DNA from: JAEUSG01 sp964590225
GTDB lineage: Bacteria; Fibrobacterota; OXYB2-FULL-49-7; JAEUSG01
Length of the DNA: 64,000 bases
NCBI GenBank assembly: GCA_964590225.1
Contig: CAZPWS010000013.1
Span: forward strand, 1-64,000
Reading direction: 5' to 3'
The notes beneath the pieces were generated by a model, which was not told the origin of the DNA, made no database searches, and saw nothing but the letters and a program-made list of their open reading frames with translations. Shown here in pieces: positions 26,610 to 35,790 of the stretch; the first letter of the stretch is position 1; each line of letters opens with the position of its first letter. Made by a program: the position numbers and the translations under genes.

Positions 26610-27082
26610 TTAATCTCCGGTGGCACAATATCAAATGTGGAAAATTCCAAACCAGCAAGCCGCCCCTTTCTAATAAGCGAATCTATCTTTTCGGTAAGCT
26701 CAAGCCTAACTTCATCCATTGCTATTTGGGACGGTGTTAATTTTGCAAATACGAGTTTTGTAAGATAGCCAATTCCCTCTTCCTTTTCGATAATCTCCGT
26801 CTTTAAAGAATCTGCTTCATAAAGAAGCGTTAATCCAACCTGAACAAAAAACCCCATCGAATCTGCCGTACGACAAAGAATGGGGCTCAACGATACAGTA
26901 TTTTTTTCTATAACATCCATCGACTCTTTTTTCTTTACAGAAAATCCACTGCTGTCTAATGAAACCTTTGCCGTATTAAAATCAACTATCGTAACAGCCA
27001 TGTTTTTATTAATGCGTAAAACCAAAAAGATACTTACCCCTATCACAATTGTTAAAACACACAAAACAAACGGCTTAGCCAT
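26606..27082 (-). CDS. Single-pass membrane protein, FliL-like (tentative)
   Basis: 158 residues: a helix at about 5-23, a short linker, then an extracytoplasmic domain. The pattern from residue 76 onward (FFVQVGLTLLYEADSL, a short-helix repeat GIGYLTKLVFAKLTPSQI, then ELTEKIDSLIRKG and a closing LEFSTFDIV strand) resembles the C-terminal domain of FliL, which is related in fold to SPFH/stomatin proteins. FliL rings surround MotAB stators in flagella. Here it stands next to PilZ and ExbB/ExbD genes, so a stator-support role is plausible but unproven. It overlaps secA by 4 bases. It could equally be an unrelated SPFH-like protein. Confidence 0.5.
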   Translation of the reverse strand: MAKPFVLCVLTIVIGVSIFLVLRINKNMAVTIVDFNTAKVSLDSSGFSVKKKESMDVIEKNTVSLSPILCRTADSMGFFVQVGLTLLYEADSLKTEIIEKEEGIGYLTKLVFAKLTPSQIAMDEVRLELTEKIDSLIRKGRLAGLEFSTFDIVPPEIK

Positions 27083-27087
27083 TTTAC

Positions 27088-27414
27088 TTATCTGACCAAT
27101 TTTGCTCTTACCGGAACGCCTTTACTATACGAATCAACAATAGCAGCCATCGCGTTTCTTTTACTATTGTCCATGTCTTCGTAATGAAATCCAGCATGCC
27201 ACTCACCCTTCGAAACAGGCTTTACATACACAACCGATGATTTTATCTGAAGCTGATTACGACTGTTTTCGATTACAAGAAGGACATCTCTCCCCTGAGC
27301 AACACCTGTAGTATCCTTTAATAAGAGAGCGATTCCTGTTTCACTGATATCAATGGGCGCATTGTCGTCCAGAGTTAAATGCTGAATTCTATCAGCTTTT
27401 CGAATTTCTGCCAT
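27088..27414 (-). CDS. PilZ-domain protein (cyclic-di-GMP receptor)
   Basis: A 108-residue single PilZ domain. Both ligand motifs are visible: RxxxR at residues 5-9 (RKADR) and D-x-S-x-x-G at 22-27 (DISETG). It should bind cyclic-di-GMP and act by contact with a partner. Its place between the TonB/AgmX-like gene and the FliL-like gene suggests it gates or brakes the proton-channel machine, as YcgR does for flagellar stators (inference). Co-directional, with 5 bases to the next gene. Confidence 0.85.
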   Translation of the reverse strand: MAEIRKADRIQHLTLDDNAPIDISETGIALLLKDTTGVAQGRDVLLVIENSRNQLQIKSSVVYVKPVSKGEWHAGFHYEDMDNSKRNAMAAIVDSYSKGVPVRAKLVR

Positions 27415-27451
27415 ATAACAATCTCCATATGAAACCGTTTATACAATATCT

Positions 27452-28495
27452 TCAGCTGGCGCTGAAGACAATAGGCCATTCGATTGTCAGCTTTCCGGAA
27501 GCAGTGCCAAACCGAATCCGTTCTACATAACGAATAAGGTTCCGCTCCAACTCCTTATCGTTAAGTTCCGAAGAGACGACGCTAACACTGGAAACAGAGC
27601 CATCCGGTTCTATAGTAAGTTTAAATACAATTTTACCGGAAAGATCGGGGTTTCTTTTAAGAAAATCCTCATATACTTTTTTCAGCCGCGGCTGAAACCG
27701 TTGCAAAACCGAATTGAGTGTTTTAATGTCGCGACTCGCTTCATTTGCGGCATCCCCCTCAATGTTTTCAAGCTTTGACATGGCCACCTGTCCTTCACTC
27801 TTAAGGGTTCCCGCTGCTGCTGCTGTTAGGCCGGATGTGCCTATTGTTCCCCCTTCGCTTCTTTCTCCACGACGCCCACCAAGCTTTTCTGCGAGATTTT
27901 CGCTCTTTCTTTCGGCAAAAGACTCACCGCTAAGCGATAAATTCGAAATTGAAGCCGTTGCATCTGCATCTCCCAAAAGATCCTGTACAACCCTGCCACT
28001 GCCCTTGCCTCCGGAAGAACCCGCGGTAAGCTCCGCGAATAATCCAACATTTTCAAGCTGTTTCTTCATTGCCTCCCGCTTTTCCGCCCTCTGTTGCGTA
28101 GTTGCCTCTTTTCTCACTTTCTTCTCTTCAACAGTTTCCTGCTGCCGCTCCTCCTCTTTTTTCTCTTCCTCTTCCACCTTTTTGGTCACAGCCATATCTT
28201 CGACCTTTGCCGCTTCCTCAACTTTCTTTTCTTTCTTTTCTATCGGCTGATTGAGAACAAGGCGGGCATATCTTTCCTGCATCCGTTCCATATCCTCATT
28301 CGATACTTCAGGCGGTTCCTGAAGTGCGCCCACAATAAAAAGAGGAATTATTACAGCAGCACATATAAGCAGTACACGAATAAACCTGCGATCGAGAGAC
28401 TGAAAAAATCCCTGCTTCAGCTCCGAAGGAAATGCCCCCCTTCTCACAGCCACACCCATCGATGTAAAGGTCAAATTATCCATTTTTATAGCCAA
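27452..28495 (-). CDS. TonB/AgmX-like energy-transducing protein
   Basis: 347 residues: a cytoplasmic N-terminus, one helix at 38-58, then a long Glu/Lys-rich segment (about 65-150) likely to form a coiled coil, a Gly/Ser-rich part, and a C-terminal domain (about 265-347; SGKIVFKLTIEPDGSVSSV, LIRYVERIRFG) of the AgmX/PglI and TonB-C type. It would span the periplasm and carry force from the ExbB/ExbD channel to an outer-membrane or TPR partner. The AgmX/PglI family is known from Myxococcus gliding. It begins directly at the ExbD stop. Confidence 0.82.
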   Translation of the reverse strand: MAIKMDNLTFTSMGVAVRRGAFPSELKQGFFQSLDRRFIRVLLICAAVIIPLFIVGALQEPPEVSNEDMERMQERYARLVLNQPIEKKEKKVEEAAKVEDMAVTKKVEEEEKKEEERQQETVEEKKVRKEATTQQRAEKREAMKKQLENVGLFAELTAGSSGGKGSGRVVQDLLGDADATASISNLSLSGESFAERKSENLAEKLGGRRGERSEGGTIGTSGLTAAAAGTLKSEGQVAMSKLENIEGDAANEASRDIKTLNSVLQRFQPRLKKVYEDFLKRNPDLSGKIVFKLTIEPDGSVSSVSVVSSELNDKELERNLIRYVERIRFGTASGKLTIEWPIVFSAS

Positions 28496-29008
28496 TTACT
28501 CATTTTTATAAACAACCATCTGCATATTTGGAAAACCAGCCTGTCCGCATGTAAACATTACCTTAGTTAAAACATCGTAAGAAACGGAAGTGTCCGCCTG
28601 TATGTTAACATCTCCCTTAAATTCCTCTTTAAAAAGCTCCGAGGCCTTTCGTGCCTGTTCTGCATAGTTCTTAAGCACTTCGTCAAGTTTGGGGATTAGA
28701 AAACCCTTCTGCTCCTTAACTTCATTCGTTGATATTATAAACTTCCCTTCAACCTGAACTGCCCCTGGCCGCATCTTTCCACCTTCAAGGTGATCCATCG
28801 ATATTTCGAGACCTATGGCCTGAACAGCTGTTGAATCGACAGACGCACCTGGAATAGTTAAGCCTTTTGCCGGAGCAACAAGTTGCCCTTGAGCAGAAAA
28901 GCTTTTTAGCAAGAAGACAAGTATAATAGTAAACATATCCATCATACTTGTAATATTTAGCTTTGCCTCTCCCGAGCCTCTTTTCCGTCTTTTTGAAAAG
29001 CCAGCCAT
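28496..29008 (-). CDS. ExbD/TolR-type proton-channel subunit
   Basis: 170 residues with a basic cytoplasmic N-terminus, one helix (about 18-36) and a periplasmic domain. The membrane segment LNITSMMDMFTIILVFLL keeps the proton-carrying aspartate at residue 24, in the register of Asp25 of E. coli ExbD. It lies one base downstream of the ExbB-ExbD fusion, with which it presumably forms mixed dimers inside an ExbB pentamer. The periplasmic part is longer than in E. coli ExbD. Confidence 0.9.
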   Translation of the reverse strand: MAGFSKRRKRGSGEAKLNITSMMDMFTIILVFLLKSFSAQGQLVAPAKGLTIPGASVDSTAVQAIGLEISMDHLEGGKMRPGAVQVEGKFIISTNEVKEQKGFLIPKLDEVLKNYAEQARKASELFKEEFKGDVNIQADTSVSYDVLTKVMFTCGQAGFPNMQMVVYKNE

Positions 29009-29009
29009 A

Positions 29010-30287
29010 TTAACGCATCACTCCCATAGAAACAACAGGGAAAAGAGGTATCTTGACCCCTTCTTCCGTCTTTATGTTTCGCGCAGCATCCATTACAGCT
29101 ATAACTGTCTGGTATTTTATGCTATTATCCGCCAGTATTTTTACATTGTAAAGATCTTTATAATCTTTAAATTCTTTCGATTGAATCGCGTCAACATAAC
29201 TGTTTGAGAGTGACACAAAATCGCCACTGTTCCTCATAAGAAGCAAGCGAAGCACTTCCACCTTTAGCTCTTTAAGGGCTGTTGTTAATTTATCGTAATC
29301 ATATTGGCCCTGTTTAGTCAATTTTATTTCCGGTTCAGCTTCTTGCGACAACTCAATTACGCCTTTTTTCAATGAATGCACAAGCGTAAAACCCTTCTCA
29401 GTAATAATGAGTCCAAGATCAAGCGTTTTGGGTGGAACAGAGTTATCCTCGCCACCATCGCCCGAAGCAGCAGATGACTGCGGAAGATTTACGGTTGCCC
29501 TTCCAACTTTAACAAACTCAGCAGAAGAAAGCAGAAGAGGAATTAAAACTACCATAAGTCCCATTATAGGAACCATATTCGGTTCCGTCTCGACAGCCTC
29601 TTTGGTCTTTTTCTCAGAGGCCTTATAATTCTTTGAAAGGCGCTCATCAGGAACCAGCGTTTTTATAAGTGGCGCAGTAGCTTCATCAATATCTGCAACT
29701 ATTTTATCAACGAGATTTCTATAGTAAGTGTAAAAAAGAATACATGGTATGGCAACGATTAAACCAAATAGAGTCGTATTCATGGCAGCTGAAATACCAT
29801 TGGCAAGCATGGAGCTTTTTATTGCCGGTTCGATATCTGGTGCGCCTACCGCAGAAAAGGAGAGTATCAGGCCGTAAATTGTTCCCATAAGACCAACAAG
29901 GGTGGCTATATTGGCAAACATGGCTATAAACGCCAGATCCTTTTCGAGTCGCGGTATGGTTGAGATAGTTCGCTCTTCAACAATTCCTCTAACATGCTTG
30001 TAATCGACAGCGGCAGTTTCTATAGCCCCCTTAACTATCCACGGTAGCGCTCTTCGGCCTCCAGAATCACAAAGCGAAATTGCGCTTTCCGGCTTCCCTT
30101 CACGAATATCTTGCAATATCCTTAACATAAAAAGCTTGGCATTGATATTACTGCTTTTGGAAAGGAAGATGCCTCTCTTAACAATAAATAGAGCCGCCAA
30201 TAGCGTAAGGAAAACAAGAATCCACATGAAAATGAACCCTGCCTGAGACGGAAGGAATGATAAAAGAAGCTGCTCCGTAAAACTCAT
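29010..30287 (-). CDS. ExbB-ExbD fusion protein; ExbD half lacks the proton aspartate
   Basis: 425 residues. Residues 1-215 are a MotA/TolQ/ExbB channel protein: helices at about 18-40, 122-150 and 165-195, with ATLVGLMGTIYGLILSF and ISAAMNTTLFGLIVAIP. After a charged linker (215-235) a fourth helix and periplasmic domain follow that match ExbD (NMVPIMGLMVVLIPLLL at 237-253). In ExbD the NxxPxxD pattern ends in the essential aspartate; here that place is Gly243. The fused ExbD half is thus expected to be inactive in proton transfer and may be a structural or asymmetric partner of the separate ExbD, which keeps the residue. It starts 15 bases after the upstream ExbB gene. Confidence 0.88.
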   Translation of the reverse strand: MSFTEQLLLSFLPSQAGFIFMWILVFLTLLAALFIVKRGIFLSKSSNINAKLFMLRILQDIREGKPESAISLCDSGGRRALPWIVKGAIETAAVDYKHVRGIVEERTISTIPRLEKDLAFIAMFANIATLVGLMGTIYGLILSFSAVGAPDIEPAIKSSMLANGISAAMNTTLFGLIVAIPCILFYTYYRNLVDKIVADIDEATAPLIKTLVPDERLSKNYKASEKKTKEAVETEPNMVPIMGLMVVLIPLLLSSAEFVKVGRATVNLPQSSAASGDGGEDNSVPPKTLDLGLIITEKGFTLVHSLKKGVIELSQEAEPEIKLTKQGQYDYDKLTTALKELKVEVLRLLLMRNSGDFVSLSNSYVDAIQSKEFKDYKDLYNVKILADNSIKYQTVIAVMDAARNIKTEEGVKIPLFPVVSMGVMR

Positions 30288-30302
30288 TATACAACAGCCT
30301 GT

Positions 30303-31070
30303 TTACAGGTTGATTTCCTTGATAAGTGTATTATCGGTAAATATTTTGATATTGCCATGAGTTACATGGATCCCTATACCTTCTTTAACTTGTGCAGTAC
30401 TTATATGATACTTATATGTTTTCCTTGATCGTTCTGTAAGCACATTGGCAAGTTTTAGCCCGAATTCGTCAATATCGTCTATGATTTTTTGCGTTATATT
30501 GTGATAAAAAGTAAATACGACAATTGAAGGAATAGCTATGGCAAGGCCAGCCAGCGTCGTATTCATAGCGGCGGATATACCCTGAGCGAGAAGCGTGGAT
30601 TTCTGTGCCGGATCGATTCCGGGAGCGCCTACCGCAGCGAAAGATACTATAAGGCCATAAATAGTTCCCATAAGACCTACAAGTGTTGCCACATTTGCCG
30701 TCATAGCAAGATAATTAGTACGCTGTTCAAGCATAGGTACTGTACCAAGCGTCCGTTCTTCAAGAGCGGCTGTAATTTTTTCGGCTCCGTTCGCCGCGTT
30801 TTCAAGCCCCGCCTTTACAACCCGTGCAAGAGCCATGCCGCTATGCCTGTCGCACAACTTGATGGCCTCTGGTATGGAATCCTTCTTAATGAGATCGAAT
30901 ATCGATGCCATAAAAAGGTTAGCCTTGCCTCCTGCCCGTCCAACGAGAAATATGCCCCTTTCAATCATTAGAGCTATCGAGAAAACAAAAAAGAGGAGCA
31001 GAACCCACAAAAAGCCATAGCCGGGCTCCGTCGCTGAAAAAGAGACCAAAAATTTTTGAAAGAAACTCAT
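30303..31070 (-). CDS. ExbB/TolQ/MotA-family proton channel protein
   Basis: 255 residues, three helices (about 16-40, 120-150, 165-195) with ATLVGLMGTIYGLIVSFAAVG and ISAAMNTTLAGLAIAIPS as in ExbB/TolQ. It closely resembles the first half of the neighbouring fusion, so the two probably arose by duplication. The last 35 residues (from about 220) are an extra, beta-prone tail not found in E. coli ExbB. It is the first channel gene after the promoter at 31387. Confidence 0.9.
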   Translation of the reverse strand: MSFFQKFLVSFSATEPGYGFLWVLLLFFVFSIALMIERGIFLVGRAGGKANLFMASIFDLIKKDSIPEAIKLCDRHSGMALARVVKAGLENAANGAEKITAALEERTLGTVPMLEQRTNYLAMTANVATLVGLMGTIYGLIVSFAAVGAPGIDPAQKSTLLAQGISAAMNTTLAGLAIAIPSIVVFTFYHNITQKIIDDIDEFGLKLANVLTERSRKTYKYHISTAQVKEGIGIHVTHGNIKIFTDNTLIKEINL

Positions 31071-31086
31071 TTACTTTACCTCCACC

Positions 31087-31374
31087 CTATTTTATTAACG
31101 AAACATCCATAGTAAAGGGAGAGTCGTAGTACTTATACTCGAACATCTCACCGTTAATGTTTTTAGTAATATCTTTTCGTGATTCAAGACTGGCAAGAGC
31201 CATTGGCCTTATTTGAGGTCTTTTATCAACTGAAATAAGAGCGACCTGAGGCTTTTTGATTTTGCCTTCAATCGTAAAGGTTTCGAGAACTATCGAACGA
31301 TTGGTTCCGCCCCGTTCAGCAGGCAGATGACAACACATTGCAATGAGCACAACAACCACTCTTTTGCAAAACAC
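31087..31374 (-). CDS. Small exported protein of the proton-channel operon
   Basis: 95 residues beginning with GTG; AGGGG lies 7 bases before it. The N-terminus (FCKRVVVVLIAMCCHLPA) reads as a signal peptide, probably cut after LPA. It is not a clear lipobox, because M precedes the first C. The mature 75 residues are basic and beta-prone with no domain I recognise. It is the first gene downstream of a promoter and 16 bases from the ExbB gene, so it is likely a periplasmic component of the machine. Confidence 0.6.
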   Translation of the reverse strand: MFCKRVVVVLIAMCCHLPAERGGTNRSIVLETFTIEGKIKKPQVALISVDKRPQIRPMALASLESRKDITKNINGEMFEYKYYDSPFTMDVSLIK

Positions 31375-31386
31375 CCTTTTACCCCT

Positions 31387-31415
31387 TTTATAGTTCTTAA
31401 CCTGTTTAACTTCAA
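31387..31415 (-). promoter_or_regulatory. Promoter of the ExbB/ExbD operon
   Basis: Minus-strand TTGAAG (31410-31415) and TATAAA (31387-31392) with exactly 17 bases between. The start site would fall about 31380, only some six bases before the GTG at 31374, so the mRNA would be nearly leaderless. It lies in the 90-base gap after the 1441-residue TPR gene and splits the long operon. Confidence 0.6.
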
Positions 31416-31464
31416 TGCATTGTAAAAATAAAACAATGGGTGCGCGAAAACAATATATTCCTCC

Positions 31465-34400
31465 CTATCTGCTCATCTTACTCTCAAGGATCTTTCTATA
31501 GACCTGAATGTCGTTCCGGGCTGACTTAATTGCCTCGTCTGTAGATGCAATTCGAAACTTTATACTCCTTATTCTCGTTTGAATCGCCTTAACCTCTTTT
31601 TTAAGTTCGTCGTTCCTTTGAACCAGTTTTTCTCTTTCCGATGTAAACTCTTCGTAAGTTCTAAACTCGTTTACCCCTTCTGAAGCTTTCGTTTCAGTTG
31701 TTGTTGGCGGAGATTTTACTGCCTCTTTGACATGCGTCGTATCCCTTTTTGGTTCTTCTTGTTTGGGCTCTACATGCGCCTTGTGATCTGTTTCCACAAC
31801 TTTTTCAGTTACAGCTACAATTTTATTTTGCTCGCTTACTTCACCACCAACAGAATCTTCCTTGACATTGTATTCAGCCACTTTGTCTTCAGGTGTTTCT
31901 TCTCCAGCGGCCAAAAGTCCGATTGAAGAGGTGTAATGGAGAGAAGTATCGATAGTTGCCTTAATAGAAACACCTATTCCTTCGCCATTGCCGGTTTTAA
32001 AGGATAGGGCAACAGAATTATCCCCACCAACAAGAATGTTTTTTATATCGAAGGAGTCAACCTTTGAAAAAGAACGATTTATAGCCGTATCGGCACTCAC
32101 CGGCGTACCATTCACCGAGAAACGATATTTCCCCCCGCTTGCTATGTAAGCGATAGCGTTCATAACTTTGCCCCGAAGCAGAAATTGTCTCTTTAAATAT
32201 ATCTGCTTATTATCAACTGTTCTTATTGAATTTCCACTCAGCTGTTTTTTGTCAATTTTCTTCCACAACGAGTCAAACGGCGATAACTTAGTCCAGCCTG
32301 CTACAGAATCGCTACGACACCGCCATTCCAAACTTACTCCAATTTCAATTTCTGCCAACGCCTCCTTCGGAGTATATGTTTGAGGATCAAGTTTTTTAAG
32401 TGCCTCAAGGATTTTACGCCTCCACTCGCCTCCTATCGATTCTTTTTGTATATAATTGTAACCTTCTTCAAACAGTTTAAGAGCTCTATCCTGAATTTCA
32501 AAGGCGACATCCTCTATCTGAAAAATTGTCTCCTCTCTTTCATCTCCCTTGATTTCAGGCGGAATTGCAGGACTATTTAGCATTTCACTCGACAGAGAAA
32601 AGAATACATTGGCCCTGTTAAATAGAATAGAGGCGATGGAGTCATCTATCGATATGATCTCGGTGTCTGCAAAACCCCTCTCTTTTAGCTTTGTCTTAGA
32701 CTCAATAGTTTTCTGAAACGCCTGCATATAAAGAGGCTGGACAGTCTCAGCCAATTTTTGCCGATAAAGATAATGTTGTACCGCCATTTTTTTAATTTTG
32801 GCAGGAGCAGGAACACCCGACAACACCTCGGCAGCCTTGGCATGAAATCCGCCAAGCGATAGATAAGTTTTTAATATCGCGGCTCTTGACATATCCACAA
32901 ACTTACGCTGTTCTTTTTTAATCAATGTATCAGAAGCGAGAGATTTAGCGAGATTAATATTGACCATATGCGGCTCTATACACTTTTCTCTCAATGCTAC
33001 AGTCGCTATGTAAATATCCCTCTCCGCAATGGCTGCTTTTGCGGGATCCTGCTTAGTGTCCCGCTCCTGAAGAATAAATGTCTCGGAAAAGGTTGTGTAG
33101 GCATCTCCTATTCTGTATGCTGCTTCAAAAAGTCTTTCTGATTTCAACTGTATCACCCTTGTATAGCTGTCAATCGTTTTCTTGAGCAGCTCAGCCTTAT
33201 TTTTTTGTGCTTCCTCCATCGCCTTAGCCGGCAATTTGAATTCAACCGCCTCAAAACGGAGACGAACCATTTCTGCTATATTAAACGCCGCTTCGCCGGC
33301 GAAATAATCATTATTCCGCCCGATCGGTCTGAGCGTCTCATTCCTTCCAATCAGTGCTTCAAATGCAGATTCTGCACTCGATTTATTGCCTTCCTTCTGT
33401 AGAATTTCGCACACTCTGTATCGAGCCTCTATTTCACCGGTTGAACCGGGAAAACGGCGGACAAAGTTTTCGAAGGCTTTTTTAGCACGATCCGGCTTAT
33501 TTCCTTCAAGAAAATACTTGGCAGATGAAAACAGAAGCGCTTCCACCTCCTTAGCATCAGGATAAGCTTCGGCGTACCGCTCCTGTGATTCAGCCATCTT
33601 ATCGTAGGCCTTCATTTTTTCGTAGCAAAGCCCAATATTAAAGAGAGCGTCCCTTGCTTTTACTGAAGAAGGATACCCCGCAAGAATAAGCTCATAACAT
33701 ACAATAGCTTCAGCAAAAGAACTGTCATTCTCAAAACAGGTTGCACCGTTAAAAAGTGCTCCATCAGCAAGTTTACTATACGGGTACTTTTGCTGAAGCC
33801 GCCTATAAATTGACGCAGCCTCCCGCCATTCACCTTGCTTTTCGTAAGCATCGGCAGCATTAAAGAGTACAATATCCATATTCGAGTAATCGGGATACTT
33901 CCTTTCAATAGCAATAAAAAGAAGTGCCGCAACTTTATAGTCCTTCGCATGTCGCTTGGATTCGGCGTTCTGAAATGCCGATTCAACTCGACGGGCTTTT
34001 GCCTCTTCCCTGAACTTTCCATCGGGAGCGAGCGAATAAAGCGTATTGAATACCTTTTCGGCCATTTCAAATTCCTTTAAACCACTGTAGCATTGTCCTT
34101 GATAGAGCAAAGCCTCAAGTCGCTTCGAATCGGAGGAATCTTTAATCTTTGAAATTATGAGTGAGTAAATTTTTTGAGCATTATCAAACATTCGACGATT
34201 GAAATAAATAGACGCCGGAATAAATGCTACATCTATAGTTTCATTATTATCCGGCAACAAGTTGACAAGATTCTGACATGCCTCAATAATATTTTTTTCC
34301 CTCTCGGTGACACGACCATCTTCGCCCTTATCCGTTTCCTCAATCCTTTGAGCGACAGCAATGGCGTTTATTGCCGCCTGCTGCCTGTGTGCTGTTTCGG

Positions 34401-35790
34401 GACGACGGGATACCGATAGGTACAATATCCTCGCGCTATCAAGGTTATAAAGATTCTGTTCATATATTACCGCATTAACCCAAAGCGCTTCGTATGTTTC
34501 CTCCGCTTCCTCGTATATAGCCGCAAGACGACTGTTGAGTGTAATAACCGATTTATATGCCGTGTTAGATGAAGTTTCTCTGGCCTTAGTAAAGCGGTAT
34601 TGGGCAGCAGAAAGAATACATTTTATTGAAAGTGAATCTGCGCTTTTAAGCCATACCGGATCAGCTATTTTTTTCTGCCAAACATTACCCCTTGAATAAG
34701 TATCGAAAAAACGCTCCTTTTCTATTTGCGCGCTATCGTAGGAGCCAAGCCGCTCAAGGCAACGAATAATACCCATTCTGCCGCTAAGTACCTGACCGTA
34801 AAAAGGGTACTTATCCTGCATAAGACGGTAGCAGCTCATGGCACTCTCAAAATCCATCTGTTCTTCGTAGTAGGTCCCCATCCTGTTAAGTATCAGCAAG
34901 GCATAAACCTTGTTTCCTAACATTTCAAGAAACTGGGTCACCCGTCCAAGATCGCCAACTTCACATAAGCTGACAGAGATATATTCGATAGCTTCATCAC
35001 GGAACATCGGGTTTTTTTCTACACCTGACTGCCGCACTCCATAAGCCTCAGAAACATCTATTTCCTCAATTAAGTGCCTGAATACCGTAACCGCTTCAGT
35101 GTAGCGATCGAGCATATAGTACGACCATGCCAAACGATACAAAGCCTCAATAAACTTGTCTGAATCCCTGTATTTTAGCACCTCTTTGTAAATATCTATT
35201 GCTTTTTCATACCCTTTTCCGTTAATAGATGACGGATTATTGAAATAGTATGCTCCCATTTCCATTAGCGCATCAAGATAATGCGCTCCATTTGGATACT
35301 TCATAACAAGAACTTCGAACGCTTTATTTGCCTTAGCGAGATCCTCACTCTTTTTATGGCAGAGGCCGGTATAATACAATACCTGCTCTGTCATAACCGA
35401 ATCCTGACTTCGCTTTAGTATATCACGATAAACCGCAAGAACCCTTGAAAAATCATATGAAGGATACTGCGGCTCTGCCTTTAATACACCCTTTTCAAAC
35501 TTAGAATACTCTTCTTCATATATTGCAACACGATTCGAAAAATCAATTAGCTCTTTTTCGTATAACAGCTCTGAAAGGCGAAACATAAAATCTTCCACAT
35601 ATTTACCTTCCGGAGAAAACAGAACCAACATTTCAAGGTTTTTTATCAGCGCATCCCTCTCTCTCTTGATGGACGCTTCAATAAGCTGCGCCTCATTTTC
35701 GAGATCGGCAATTGCAGTTTTTCCCTTTTTTGCATAGACAAAATTAAAAAGCAGCATGATTACCAGTGAGAAGCGTACGATATTGGTCAT
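31465..35790 (-). CDS. Large secreted TPR protein with sugar-binding-like domain and C-terminal coiled coil
   Basis: 1441 residues. A signal peptide (about 1-20) is followed by many tetratricopeptide-type repeats over about 30-1000 (for example residues 155-260 and 520-830), usual in periplasmic or outer-membrane scaffolds. Around 1190-1300 there is a jelly-roll-like stretch (YLKRQFLLRGKV, YRFSVNGTPV, DNSVALSFK) like the sugar-binding N-terminal domains of GH2/GH78 enzymes. A Lys/Glu/Pro-rich linker (about 1310-1365) and a coiled coil (1370-1441) end the protein. Likely a periplasm-spanning partner of the TonB/AgmX-like protein. It overlaps the preceding TPR gene by 4 bases. Confidence 0.82.
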   Translation of the reverse strand: MTNIVRFSLVIMLLFNFVYAKKGKTAIADLENEAQLIEASIKRERDALIKNLEMLVLFSPEGKYVEDFMFRLSELLYEKELIDFSNRVAIYEEEYSKFEKGVLKAEPQYPSYDFSRVLAVYRDILKRSQDSVMTEQVLYYTGLCHKKSEDLAKANKAFEVLVMKYPNGAHYLDALMEMGAYYFNNPSSINGKGYEKAIDIYKEVLKYRDSDKFIEALYRLAWSYYMLDRYTEAVTVFRHLIEEIDVSEAYGVRQSGVEKNPMFRDEAIEYISVSLCEVGDLGRVTQFLEMLGNKVYALLILNRMGTYYEEQMDFESAMSCYRLMQDKYPFYGQVLSGRMGIIRCLERLGSYDSAQIEKERFFDTYSRGNVWQKKIADPVWLKSADSLSIKCILSAAQYRFTKARETSSNTAYKSVITLNSRLAAIYEEAEETYEALWVNAVIYEQNLYNLDSARILYLSVSRRPETAHRQQAAINAIAVAQRIEETDKGEDGRVTEREKNIIEACQNLVNLLPDNNETIDVAFIPASIYFNRRMFDNAQKIYSLIISKIKDSSDSKRLEALLYQGQCYSGLKEFEMAEKVFNTLYSLAPDGKFREEAKARRVESAFQNAESKRHAKDYKVAALLFIAIERKYPDYSNMDIVLFNAADAYEKQGEWREAASIYRRLQQKYPYSKLADGALFNGATCFENDSSFAEAIVCYELILAGYPSSVKARDALFNIGLCYEKMKAYDKMAESQERYAEAYPDAKEVEALLFSSAKYFLEGNKPDRAKKAFENFVRRFPGSTGEIEARYRVCEILQKEGNKSSAESAFEALIGRNETLRPIGRNNDYFAGEAAFNIAEMVRLRFEAVEFKLPAKAMEEAQKNKAELLKKTIDSYTRVIQLKSERLFEAAYRIGDAYTTFSETFILQERDTKQDPAKAAIAERDIYIATVALREKCIEPHMVNINLAKSLASDTLIKKEQRKFVDMSRAAILKTYLSLGGFHAKAAEVLSGVPAPAKIKKMAVQHYLYRQKLAETVQPLYMQAFQKTIESKTKLKERGFADTEIISIDDSIASILFNRANVFFSLSSEMLNSPAIPPEIKGDEREETIFQIEDVAFEIQDRALKLFEEGYNYIQKESIGGEWRRKILEALKKLDPQTYTPKEALAEIEIGVSLEWRCRSDSVAGWTKLSPFDSLWKKIDKKQLSGNSIRTVDNKQIYLKRQFLLRGKVMNAIAYIASGGKYRFSVNGTPVSADTAINRSFSKVDSFDIKNILVGGDNSVALSFKTGNGEGIGVSIKATIDTSLHYTSSIGLLAAGEETPEDKVAEYNVKEDSVGGEVSEQNKIVAVTEKVVETDHKAHVEPKQEEPKRDTTHVKEAVKSPPTTTETKASEGVNEFRTYEEFTSEREKLVQRNDELKKEVKAIQTRIRSIKFRIASTDEAIKSARNDIQVYRKILESKMSR

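Noticed and set aside
27714..28250. 178-codon open frame opposite the TonB/AgmX-like gene
   Set aside because: A shadow of the Glu/Lys-rich coiled-coil region; Ser/Phe-rich, no domain.
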